Positions 22,511 to 34,351 of a DNA stretch of 64,000 nucleotides are shown in pieces. This DNA is from Lunularia cruciata (taxonomy: Eukaryota; Streptophyta; Marchantiopsida; Lunulariales; Lunulariaceae), in assembly GCA_948567375.1 (NCBI GenBank), contig OX419762.1, forward strand, positions 26,924,608 through 26,988,607. Reading direction: 5' to 3'. A program made the translations under genes and the position numbers. The notes beneath the pieces are model-generated. The model ran no database searches, had not been told where the DNA came from, and saw nothing but the letters and a program-made list of their open reading frames with translations. Each line of letters starts with the position of its first letter. Position 1 is the stretch's first letter.

Positions 22511-24554
22511 TAAGAACTGAGGCAAAACCATGGCCCCCAAGTGATGCTTTCCTGAGCTTTCTGTACACAAACACAAGACTACCAAAAGCAATACTTCAAT
22601 ACTTCGTCCCCTTCACTAGAGTTTGGATATAGAGGGATCCTAATGTCACCACCATATTTAGAAAATTGAATATGATAGAAGGATACACTTTTCCGTTGAT
22701 CTCGATGATGATGGAAGAACTTTCATGACCTTCCAGTTATCTGGTTATATATACTCGTAAATCTGTCGAAAGTAGACATGGCATACTTTTCTATACTATT
22801 TGGTTTCATGATTACAAGTTAGTTACTCAATATGTATTCATTCTGAGTAGGTTGTTACCTTTTCAAGTTACCTATCTTTTGTCTCCTTTCAACTCGTTCC
22901 ACTTTCTTGATTACTTGTCTCAACGCTTGCTCTCTAGATTACTCGGTCCTCCTCTAATCGCAACTGCTTTCCATGTGTTAGAGTCCCAAAAATTGTAGGA
23001 ATTGAGAACTTTAGAGAAGGTGGGTGAGGCTTTCTAACTCTGAACGTAAATTCTTCCATGATAAATTATTCTTCCTTTCAAAATATTTCTAATTGAGATA
23101 TTGAAAAGGCTTCAGTTCTCCAAGTCCTTGTATTGCCTCATGAAGCAGAGACTTAGTTTTCATGCTTTCCCGTTTTTCTTTTTCATGTACTAACCATCTG
23201 AATATTCTTTTCAGAGGCAGTCCTTTCGCACAAGGTGATTATGCGCCATCTTTTGCTTTTTACTTCTTCCAAGTGGGAAAGAAAAGGGGTATTACTCTGA
23301 ACGTTTGCTAATTATAATTACATCCACTACTTGAGATGAGCTTGAACGAGCTCACCAACGAGACTAAAACGTGATCACCCTCTTGGATTTCTGATATCAA
23401 TAGTTAATACTTGTACTCATTTAGTATTCGATGAAGGGTTGATACCTTCCTTCCAAATCAGTTCAATTGCACCTGTCTTATTGGAAAAAGAAACCAAAAT
23501 TGCTTCACTTTTGCTAGGAACTCAATACCAGCTCCTTTCTACTTTCTGCTTCATTTATTGCAATACAGTTACCGAGATCATGGCCATGGGGGAGCCGCAA
23601 TATTGTGATCATCTTTTATTTACTCAAGCACGCAAATTTGTACAAGTTGGCTTCGATCTTTAGTTATTTTATTTATCCATCTCACTCTCTTCTGGTAGAT
23701 TTTGAATGGTTTTTAAGTTTCACATGTAACAAGGCTACTTTCTTCGTCATCTATCCATTGGCATGTAAGAAAACTGGAAAGGGAAAAGAAGAAAGACGGA
23801 ACAGCGAAATGAGTAGTGGAGCTGTAACAGTTGTGGAAGGAGAAAACAAAACTTAATTTTCACAAGCATTGGAAAACAATTGACCTGGTCTTTCAAAGAC
23901 CTTTCAGAGTTGTGGGGCAGGTTGGTGGGGGGAGAACTTAAACTACTCAGACGAGAAGGCAGGGAAAGAATGATTGGGTCTAAGCTGAAAAGACCACCAT
24001 GACCATACTCATGTCACTGCAAGGTTTAAAATAAATGCAAGTGGCAAAACTTACTCCATAATATGGATAAAACTTGTCACGCTTTGGGTGACTTAATGAC
24101 GGAAATCCAGCGCAAAACGGGGGGGGACGGGGACGCTTTTTTGTCCTGTCGAAAAGTCTAGCGTCATGATCATCCAGTAGCACAAGAAAAAGGAAAAGAA
24201 AAGTATTATTATTCTTAACAACAATAACACCCTACACTGTCATGGATGATAAAATATGCGGAAATAGTCATGTGTTTTCCCGCTATTTGAGTTACGCTGG
24301 GACGCTATTCACCCTTTTATTCCCCCAATGATTGTTTAATTCCCCCTAATGACAAAAGATGAGAAGTAAAAAAAGTAGCGGGTTGGTGTTTTCTGTGCAC
24401 ATACATACGCTGCTGCTGCATGCCTCGTTTTGGATCCACAGTGAATTTATTTACTCCCTTTAGCCAAGAAACTCACTTATCACATGTACCCCTGCCGGCC
24501 CCCCCCCCCCCAACAAAAACCCTGTGCCTATCCCCTCTTCTTCTTCTTCTTCGT

Positions 24555-24589
<35 letters not shown>

Positions 24590-27500
24590 GCATAGAGTTT
24601 TCATGCCCCACCATGTTGGCGCCAGCCGGGAAAGGCTTCACTTGGACAGAAACTTTTTCTGGCCGTCGAGTGAGGATGAGGAGGAGGAGTACCTCGTCCG
24701 GGCAGGTAGAGACGACAAAGCAGCCTACGGACGGACGAAGCTAGCTACGGACGGGGTTCTTTACTCTCCCCGCAGAGCAGGGGAGAGTAAGCGTAAGGCA
24801 GGCTCCACTTCACTTGATTGACACAGCCGTTGACCGAGGTGAGAATTCTGTTCACGGCACTGTACGTTTCCTTCCGTTCGTGCGGAGGAGCTCAGGACGG
24901 AGTTCCTTTTTCAATGCCGAACGGACCAGGTTGTATAGCGGTCAGTGTCATGCATAGGGTTTGAGTATATTATTAGGCGGTTTGCATGTCATTGAATTCT
25001 TTTGTCCTTTGGCTTTGGAATTGGAAGTTCTTTTTCGTTCGGATCGACTTACTTTTTATTCAGGCAAAACACTTTGCCAATCATGGGGAGTGAATGATTG
25101 TTACGGGGGTATTGATTGGAGATAAAATCTAATTGCCTCCCTTCTCGATCATGACCAAAGCGTACATATTCTATATTCGATCGATAGATTGAGAGGAATG
25201 TTGCATCTTGTACACCCCAAATACTACTACACTATATGTAGTCATGTTTTCACATTCACATTCCACAAGTTCAAAATAGAAGTTTGACTAGTGCAGTCCA
25301 TCATGTATTTAATAGATAATCCTCAAAGGGGTAGTCCGCCTTTGAGGATATTTTTTAATTTATTTATTCATCGTCCATTCCTTCACCCGAAGTCAAAGCA
25401 GTAAGAACCCATAGAGTAAGATAATTAGAAGTGAAACCATAATAAAGTTTTCTTGTCAATATGTCAAGTGTTGTTTTGTCTCTTCAGGAAGAAGAAAAGA
25501 ACAATATCTGGATTTTGTTTGAGTAAACAACAGTAAGCAGCAAAGTATTTAAATAAAGAAAAGCTAAATGTGCACGAGTACTCCATCACCGTACAAGATA
25601 TAATATCAAACTTTGTCGATTTCTAAGATAGAAAGAATGTACACACCCAAAAGTTTTGAGGCCTTGATTTGAGTTTACCCATACAGCCAATATATATCTG
25701 TACCCCAGCACTAGTTGGCAGTTATAATACATATCTCTTACACATTCATTACAGCCTTCCTGTCCCTCCTGCTTCATCGAAGGACACTTAGGAAATAATT
25801 GTCTATATATTAAAAACACTCGATCCGTTACATTTCGACAGTGTGCTTCAATCCTGATCAACTCTCAAAACGCAACCTCCTTTTATCGTCATCATCATCT
25901 TCTCCTACTTCTTCGACTTAAATGTATATTTTCTCGGTTGCAGGTTCCACCTTACTTTGAGGGGGTTAATTCAGTACTTTAGCCCACTTACTCCGCCTCC
26001 AGTCATAATCCAGTGCATGGAAAGGAGAGAAGTGATAGTCTACACGTTTCCTCTTTTATCCAGATTTTTCCTTTTCTATTTTCTCCTTGTTTGCTTGTTT
26101 GTCTCCAGAGCGCGTAAGGTGTCGGGATTAGAACACAAAAAATGTACAAAAATCTGGATATCAGATGCCTCAAGTGGATGGAAAGCGTACAAAAGAAACC
26201 TGAGGGCACTACTGTTCTATATTTAAAGTCTTATGTTGAAAATGGTCAAAATCACACAAGCTTTTGACCACTCTACTATTTTAAGCTGGGGCTTTTAGAC
26301 TTGCTTTGTGTTTCAGTGTTACTTGAATAACAATTTTACACACAAACATCTGAAGAGATGGTTGGTTGTTCGCGATAAGACAGGAAGAGACCACGGATCA
26401 CCACAGTGCAGATTCACTGTTTTCAAGTACTAGTCTGCTGCTTGGAACCTGTTCTATACTTTCCGCTAGACCTTCGAAGACATTGATCTATGAGTATTGT
26501 GGAGAACAGACGTGTTGGTAAACGCAAGGTTAATAATGTACCGAGCAGTTTTTCTTTTGGTTGGTTGTTTCTGGGATGTTGGGGTGGTAGGTCTTGCGAG
26601 TGCATTTTTTTCTTCTTCTTCTTTTCCTTCCCGGAAAATATCGGGGAGAGGAACAAGAAGAAATTGCAAAAACTGAAAGGGCACGAAAGATAATAGCATC
26701 CAAATATGCAGATGAACAAGAAGAAGAACTCATCAACTAATCGAAGAGAACTAGCTGACGACCGTGGCTTCGCAAGCATGCCGCCCAGTCACATGGCGTT
26801 GATAGGAAGTATATTGTTGAAAATTGGAAATGCAATTTGATGAGTGTGGTAGGGAATTCCTTTAAAATTAGGGTATAATGTAAGATGTAGATTTTGAAAG
26901 TATTTCATACAATCCAAATTATCAAAATTAATAATAACTTATATTAAAAAATAATCATTATATTAAACTTTTAAAAATCACTTACATATCTAAAGTTTCA
27001 GATTTTTTATAATTTAATCATAAATCTGTTGAAAAAATTAAAATAATTAATTGGTAAAATATAAAATATAAAATAATAAAATAAAATTTAGTGCATCTGT
27101 TGTCACCTATATTATCTTGAAGAAATATTATTATCTTGCAAGAGGGAAGAGACCAACATATCCCTATGTGGGTTTCAATTTCGAGAATTAGTGGATTTGC
27201 TATGAGAGCGGGGTGATTCTATAAAAGTTAATGGCAAATCTTGTAGTGTCCATAGATGCAAAAATAAAGCATCCGTTAAAATTTTAGAGAAAGTGGAACA
27301 GCGCAATTAATGGAGGAATGAGAAACATTTTTTTATGGATAAAAATTTATAAAGTTTCACACTTTAACACAGGTAATATATATTTATTGGACCACCCATA
27401 AAATGATTTAAATACCTCGATTGCTTAATGGAGAACCTTATTGCTTCTACAATAATGAGTGCGTATATCCTCTATGGATAGTGAAGCCTACAATGGCTAC

Positions 27501-27641
27501 AAACCTAGAAGAACACATGGTTGTTTGCGATGTGATGGGAGAGTAGCTATGGATAGTGAAAGCCTACAATGGCCACAAAGCGAAAAGACATGGCGTTTTC
27601 TGATATTCACGTAACTATAGGTTACTTCTCTTGTCACTCCG
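22511..27641. other. No supported gene
   Basis: All open frames are short or are created by the homopolymer and CTA repeats near 24.5 kb. From 26.8 kb the sequence becomes very AT-rich. No RNA gene or transposon domain was recognised on either strand. Confidence 0.4.
24498..24589 (+). repeat. Homopolymer and trinucleotide repeats: C13, TTC and about 11.7 units of CTA
   Basis: A run of 13 C at about 24499-24511 is followed by a TTC tract (24537-24552) and a CTA microsatellite (24555-24589). Open frames across this stretch encode only Leu or Tyr homopolymers and are not treated as genes. Confidence 0.9.
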
Positions 27642-27644
27642 TTA

Positions 27645-27871
27645 GGGGGTTTCAAGAACCCCTTTTCAGCTTCAGTAAATTATTTTTACGGGAGGCCTAC
27701 AGAATCCATTAGTTCTATGGGCTAAGGGTGGTCTATTAAACTTAACTACCGAAAAAATAGCCCAAAAAAACCATTTGAAGTAAGATTCATAAATGTTCCT
27801 GTGTTGGGTTTACGGGATCTCATAAGTAAACCTCGTGGGGATTCTCGTAAAATTCCTCCTTGAAACCCCTC
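27645..27871. mobile_element. Candidate Tourist-like MITE (227 bp) with TTA target duplication
   Basis: The left end GGGGGTTTCAAGAACCCC and the reverse complement of the right end (GAGGGGTTTCAAGGAGGA) form imperfect terminal inverted repeats sharing GGGTTTCAAG. The element is flanked by TTA at 27642-27644 and TTA at 27872-27874. Small size, no coding capacity and a TTA duplication are the marks of non-autonomous PIF/Harbinger elements. A PIF/Harbinger transposase relic lies 5.5 kb to the right. Confidence 0.5.
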
Positions 27872-28979
27872 TTATATCTAATGCTTTGTCCTTCAAACGA
27901 TTTAGCAAACTAGGAGTGACAAACCTAAAGCCGTAATGCTTAACCCTAAAACCATATGGAGCGGAGATGATCTCCATTTCTTAGTGGCTATCATGGTGAT
28001 CGCCCTACCCTGAATGGTAACTTGGGAGATTTGGTCATGCAAAGATCATGATTGGTAATGGTTTCAGCCCTAATATTTTGTCTAGGAGATAGTCCAAAAA
28101 TGCATGAAATATGATACAAATATGATCCTCTTGAAAGTGTGCAATGATCACATCAACAAAGTATGTAAATAAATACAAAATCTTATTGAGATTTTTGATT
28201 TATTTATTTAACCCTTTATATTATCTATAAATTTTTAGGTGTTTAATCTACCTCTTTAACATTTCATGAGCATATGTTGAGAAAAAAGGTCACACGGTCA
28301 CAATCTAGATGGCAGCGTGGATCTTAATCTCACATCTTCAATAGCATAATAGGGGATTTCAGAAATAGGTTTGACTGATGTCTATGGGATAAATAAAAAA
28401 CTTTGTAATAATTTATAGTGAACTCTGTAACGATACGAGATTGTAATAACTGAACCCTCTGTAACTTCAGTTAAGTGATATATTTTGCAAATTGCATTCA
28501 TTTATAAAAATCAAATCATATGTTACGGATGTTTAGGAATGCCGTAACTAAATAAATGATTGTCAGACAGAGTGACGTGTTTCCTCAAGAGGGTGGCCAC
28601 GCGGTCCGTAAAGTCACGTATGATTGATGATTTGGTTTCCATATTCAAGATCCAAAATGGCCCCGCCCAACAATTCAAATTTCTAAACTCGAATTCACCA
28701 CCCTCTGGAGCAAATGTGTGAGTTGTCAAGCAACTAACTGCGGTTTTGTAGTTTTGCATTGGTGTGGGGAATGATCAGTGCCATTGTGCGACAACCAAGA
28801 AATTGATTAGAGGTCAATGATTCTAACGATTCTTACGCTAGGAGTGCAACAAAAGTTTTGCAAAGGGAGATCAAGTACCTTGTTTTAGTGTAGTAGACTC
28901 ACTTATCAACATGATTTAGGACCTATAGAGTCATCTTTGGATTTGCAACCTCAACAACCATTAGTGAAATTTGGAGACT

Positions 28980-30170
28980 TGTTGAGGATGGCTTCTTCCA
29001 AGCTGGGCAAAACCAAGGAGGATGAACGATTTTGCATGGCAACACACCATTATAGCCAAATACTGGATTATTTGGAGGACCCCAAGCATTTTGCACAGAT
29101 TCATGGTGGGAATTGACATTCAGAAATTGAAAGCATTTAGTTTCATGGCAACCTTTTTGATTAGGGAGGGTCAAGGATTTACTACTTCTATGACATGTGA
29201 TAGACTTTACAAGAAATGGTTGCGGAACATGAAACAATACAAATAAAATCCGGAGCTTAAGAACAAGTCTATGGGAGAAGGTCTCACCAAGAAGGAATAT
29301 GGCAAAGGATGGAGAACTATCGATGATAAATTAAATGGAATGTGCATGCATTTTGCAAGAATGGAAGCCATGTTTGGGACTAGAGCAAACATAAGTCCAT
29401 TGGCAATGGTAAGTTTAGGAAATTGTAATCTTAATTTGAGCAAGATTTGTGAGGTTGGCGAGGAAGAGGTCCATGAAGGTACGTAGGAGTGCTCCCAATT
29501 CTCATCTCCTCCAGAGGTGGTGCTCCTTGACTCGGGCCCGCATTGGTTGCAAACACCCAAGGGGTGGAAAGTTTACTGAGTGGCATGTACAATGGAATCC
29601 TATCACCCAAGGATGAGTCTCCATTTGTTCCACCAATCAAGGACTAGCCTTTCATTACACCACCACCTTTAATTTCTACAAGAGATGGATCCAATCGTGC
29701 TTTTGCCAACCAAGAAGGGGAACGTGACCCAAAGAGGAGGAAAGGCAGAATATCTACAAGTAAGGTACCCAAGTTGTCACCTAGTATGTCATTGTCTCAT
29801 GATTTAGCAAAAATTACCATGTTGAATGCAGATATTATAGAATTTAGAGAGAGGTTACGACTAGCTGAACTAGAAGCAACCAACATGAGGAAGAGAGAGA
29901 AAACAATGACAAGAATGGAAGCATAGCGTGTTAGATTAGAGACATAGAAGATGAAAATTGAAATTGAGAAAAAATTGAGCGCACATAAAAGGGAAGCTAT
30001 GGCAGATAAATAGAAATTTAAAGAGAAGAGTTTTGAATCAAAGTGCACTCATGAAATTAAAATGAGTCTCATACAAGCAAGGAAAACTCACAAGGAAATA
30101 AGTGACTATTTTAAAGTGCTCACTCAGGTTCAACGTCCATCATACTCTATTGATAGCAAATAGTATACTA
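28980..30170 (+). pseudogene. Possible SANT/Myb-like DNA-binding plus coiled-coil protein relic, perhaps Harbinger ORF1
   Basis: One frame runs from 29022 to 29484 with a single internal stop (TAA 29244-29246). It encodes TCDRLYKKWLRNMKQYK and then KKEYGKGWRTIDDKLNGM and MFGTRANISPLAMVSLGN. A frame-shifted continuation at 29770-30165 is strongly charged and helical (LNADIIEFRERLRLAELEA, then lysine-rich coiled coil) and ends at a stop after SIDSK. A W-containing DNA-binding-like region followed by a coiled coil fits the accessory Myb/SANT-like protein that PIF/Harbinger elements encode beside their transposase. That assignment is inference, because the tryptophan spacing is not diagnostic. 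Several stops show that it is decayed. Confidence 0.4.
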
Positions 30171-30686
30171 CCATGTAACCTTTATTATGATTATAATAAA
30201 GATGAGTTATGGAAACTTGATAAATGCTTCTAGTATCCACCTGATGCCGCTTGTTGCCACTCAATTCCTCTCATTTTTTCCTTGGCCACACATGGTAAGC
30301 CCACGAGTTGGTGCTCATAGCCGCCCATAAAGTTTTTCTTGTAGTTGCTAGTCAACAGAACAAGAAGGAGTTGAAGGTACTCTGAAATGTTGTGGAGTCA
30401 CCAACCCCCTCCACAGACAAAGAAAGTGGTGAAGGGGAAAAAGAGTGAAAAAGAGCTATCTCAACAAAGGGTAAGGGTTGTGTTGCAACACAAATTTGTT
30501 GAACACCTGTTCACAAGTGGTACATTTCGTTATCCATCAAGTACAAATTCATATTTGAGTTTAAAAATATACATGTAAACAAGTTCATTAATTCAAGCGT
30601 CTTTAATGAACTCATTTATTAAATCCGGTAATGGTATATAAAAAATAAATTTGTATGTTTTCCAACATACAAATATATGAAAATAT

Positions 30687-30712
30687 ATTTATTTATTTAT
30701 TTATTTATTTAT
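30687..30712 (+). repeat. ATTT microsatellite, about 6.5 units
   Basis: An uninterrupted ATTT run lies just downstream (minus-strand sense) of the stop codon of the unrecognised protein fragment at 30743-31254. Confidence 0.9.
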
Positions 30713-30742
30713 GATAAAACTCAAACCTAATCAATCAATCAA

Positions 30743-31254
30743 TCACTCACCATCCTCATCCAAGCTATCTGTATCCTCATGATCATCATCATGCTCTCCC
30801 TTGTGTATAATCTCCTCCTCTCCATCACTCAGGTATATCACGTCCTCCTCTCGAATGAAACCTCTCTCCACAAAGAGATGAGTGAGTATTTGTCTAATGA
30901 AGGTGACTCTGAACCTATGCCCCTTAGGACTCCTCAATTGGCTTTGCAAACTCCACACCTCTACAATGATAGCTTTAAAAGCTAACTCTCCCTAATCATA
31001 ATCCTCCACACCAAATCTCCTCAACTGGGTCTTATTGTTGAGTACCAAATGCCCATGTGCAATCTTGGGCCTCATAGTGGGTGCAACAAGTGCACCCATC
31101 AATTGGAAGAAAGCTCGGAATGTAGGATATACGCATTGCCTTGCAAGATATCTTTTGCAACCCTGTCCCTCTATGGAAACCAGTCTGAAACAACTGTGTA
31201 AGGAATTGTCCTCCGTCTTAGTGTTCTCCCCCTTGGCATGGCAAGTGCATTTCT
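30743..31254 (-). pseudogene. Unrecognised protein fragment with acidic C-terminus
   Basis: One minus-strand frame from about 31254 to the stop at 30743 reads through about 170 codons with a single internal TAG near 30990. It contains CVYPTFRAFFQLMGALVAP, MRPKIAHGHLVLNNKTQLRR, FGVEDYD, then SPKGHRFRVTFIRQILTHLF and an acidic tail (LSDGEEEI, HDDDHEDTDSLDEDGE). No initiating Met is evident and the upstream sequence is in another frame, so this looks like the C-terminal part of a longer broken gene. It lies between two Harbinger-like relics and may belong to an inserted element. I do not recognise the family. Confidence 0.35.
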
Positions 31255-33189
31255 AACTATATCTCCAGTCAATTGAAACTACCTACCTCTTACCAAACCT
31301 GTGCAAGAGACCTTGTCCCATGAATTCACGAACTATGTACATGGAAGGACCTGCAAAACACACCAAAAAAATTAGCTCAAACTTCTCTCCCAAGGACTCA
31401 AGCTCAGGGGTGCCGCTCGCTGCCGCTCGAAGACGCCCCCCGACAGTAGAAACCTCAAAAGCACCGCGGGTAGCCGCTAGTTGCCACAATTGAGAGCCGC
31501 TCAAGAGCCTAGGGGGAAGCCCTCAAGCCCAACATCTCCCATGCGGCACCAAAGAGACAGCCAACACCACGCTTAGGTGCCTGTGGACGCTGCGGGACAA
31601 GAAGGGAGCCGTGAGGAGCCACGCGGAAACGTTGGGTGCCACACAGAGTTGCGGGAAGGCACTCGCACGTAGGGGTTTAGGTATGGCGCTGGATGGCACA
31701 AGAGGACGCTGGGAGGCACTGTGGGATAGGCTGGGAGGTGCTGATAATTTGAAAGCCTTTAACATGCATAAATCAAAATCTTGAGGTGATGGAAAGTCTG
31801 AAAGTAGAGAGAAATGAAGAGCAAACAATGAAGAAGGTTTGAAGAATACCTCTGGCCATGGATAGTGAAGTCCAAGAGTGATTTTGAGCCCCATTACATC
31901 TGATCAATCTCCTGAATTCCAGAGACAGCAATTCAAATCTTATGTTTGTCCAACCAGCACCACTTTATGAAATTTGATGGGTGTTGAATGCTATGAAATG
32001 CTATGAGCCAATCTCCTTCCTGACTATTTCTCATATCGGGCCCGTCAACTATCTTTTTATATCCCCAGATTTTTTCCATGGTTCAAATTGGGTCTGCTCT
32101 CAATCTCTCAAATGCTCTCCTTATCTCTCTTCTCAATCTCTCAAATGTTCTCTTGTCGTTTCTTTAGAGTCTCCAAAACACTCCTTCAATTAGAAATCTA
32201 AATGGAGTTCTTCCTCTCAACTAAACTCTCAAAATTCCAACTCTCTGGCCTCACAAATTCCAACTCTCCCAGGCTCCCCATAGCGAGTTGGTCTCCTTCA
32301 AGTTGGTCTTCTTTGAGTTCAGCTTCAGCAAGTTTGCCTCCTTTGAGGGAGTATGCTTTCTTCCAAACACCCCACTCGCAAAATGACTCTTTCTCCTTTG
32401 AACAACTCACACACCCACGCACACACTTGCAAAATGACCCTTTCTTGTTCCAACACTCCACACACTCACAAAATGAGGCTTTCTAACACCTACACACCCA
32501 CGAGAATGACATGAATTGAAAAGAAGAAGTTTTATATAACCCAAGAAGTTGGGAAAATAAGTGAATACCAAACATCCAAAATGTACACTTTCAGGGAAAA
32601 AATTCAGAATTGAAAGAACTCAAATCTTGAGCATCAACATGCGGCACTCCAGGTTGCCAACCAGCACATCCAAGTGTTGTGTATTTCACGTGGTGCCTAC
32701 CAGTGCCTACCAGCACTCAATGGCCCGCAAGAATTTTTTAAGTTTGTGAGCGGCCCCCAGCGTGTACAAGCGTGTATGAGCACCATCTCATGGTGTCTAT
32801 AACATTGGCACACTTTTTTCCAACAACATCCAACAAGTGACTTTCAAGTGTAAACTTGCTAAACACCACACGGTGTAAGTGTAAGCTCAAGCCTTACAAA
32901 TGTACAGATTAAGCTTCATAGAATTATTTTTGCATCCTTTGAATTCTTATCCCAATATTACATCAAGATACACTCATGGTCTAAGTTACCAGGCTATGAG
33001 ATATGAGATGAATAACTGAAAAATATATATTTTATTACATGGAATCTCAGTCAATCAAGTATATCATCATTGTTATAATCAAGGCAATGTTGCATCACCC
33101 TTGATCTACTTGCTTCTCTACCAAGTTCTATACCATGAAAAGAAATTTTTGCATGTATTTAAGTTTCCTTTATAAATCCGCCATCATCC
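31255..33189. other. Non-coding spacer, mixed composition
   Basis: A GC-richer patch (31.38-31.74 kb) encodes only overlapping low-information frames. The patch from 32.1 to 32.5 kb has repeated ctctcaaat/ctctca phrases. Nothing is identifiable as a gene. Confidence 0.35.
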
Positions 33190-34351
33190 TCTAACCAAAG
33201 GTCAGACCTGTTGATTTAAAAATTATGTAAAATAATACACACCGATACCCACTTTAACAAATAAGCATCTCTACTATTGTCTTTCAGTTGCACTCTTAGC
33301 TTACGAAGAAAATGCCATCTAGCTTTCAATACTCCTATACAATGCTCATTTATCACTCTTGCATTTGCTAGATATTTATTAAACTCCTACTTGTCCTCTG
33401 ATTGAGCCTGCTTGAAAGCGTGGACTAGGTGATGCATGGATACATAACCTGAATCACCTTAAAGGTACTCCTTTGCCTCAAAAGTGAGACAACTCCCTCT
33501 TAGGTTCAAATCATTCCATAGTGACAATTTTTTCAAACAAGTCATGTCATGACACTACCTTGGTATTCCTGCAAATAAACAAATCAGGCCATACTTTTAG
33601 TAAACTATACAAAAAGGATCACCAATGCATTGCAAAAATACCTAACAAAACAACACATAATATAAAACATACCTCCAAAAAAGGTATAATTCTCCTTTTA
33701 TCATCATAAATAACTTGGCCGTTTATAGAATATGAACCCTTGCGGCTAAAATATATTTCCACATTCACCGTTTGTTGGGTTGCAAGAGGAAAAATGTTCC
33801 ATTTACCAAACCAACACAACCAGGAAAACCTTTCTGTGCAAAAACAGTGGATATCCTCCTCCTCTCCTCGAGCTCGGGCCAAACAACTTGACTCCTCATC
33901 ACATCTAATATTGTTGTCATAACTCTATCAGTAAAAGCAATTATTGAAACAGCACTCATGCCCCAAATATTAAAACCCCGTGCAACACAAGCTCCATTGC
34001 CGTGATGCCCAAATCTATCCAAGGCTAGGGCAACTTGGATTCACACAAGTGTTTGCTCTCTTTGGTAGCTTTTCTCAAAAATCATGTGAGCTTAATCAAA
34101 TCCACTAATGTTGAAAATTAATCTCCATCCATTCTTGTAAGCTGGCAAAAGGCCTTAGTATCTAGATTTCTAAAATACTCCTTCACAAACTCTCTACTAC
34201 AAGGGTAAGTAACACGAGGTTCCAAGTATCGATGAGTAGGTGCATACTCCCACCCACTAATAAAACATTCTAGCATATCTAAATCTCCTTCTAATTCTTT
34301 GTCTTCATCTTCTAATCCTTGTAGCGATATCTCCAAATCTAACCAAATCAT
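33190..34351 (-). pseudogene. PIF/Harbinger DDE transposase relic
   Basis: Reading the minus strand with frameshifts gives the domain order of a DDE_Tnp_4 transposase. An N-terminal RMxxD-type segment (REFVKEYFRNLDTKAFCQL near 34180) is followed by VMRSQVVWPELEERRRIST, then QKGFPGCVGLVNGTFFLLQ (33770-33830), FSRKGSYSINGQVIYDD (33670-33740), GDSGY (about 33450), and finally NARVINEHCIGVLKARWHF with a closing CIILHN (33215-33360). The second and third acidic positions (GDSGY and the E of the RV..E..G.LK.RW block) are kept. The first, normally GxxDGT, is Asn (AAT, plus-strand positions 33801-33803). At least three frameshifts plus stops show that it is inactive. Confidence 0.75.

Noticed and set aside
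24420-24821. 133-codon plus-strand ORF with a long leucine run
   Set aside because: The leucine run is the TTC/CTA microsatellite read in frame, and the alternative frame reads it as tyrosine. There is no domain and no sign of selection on the frame.
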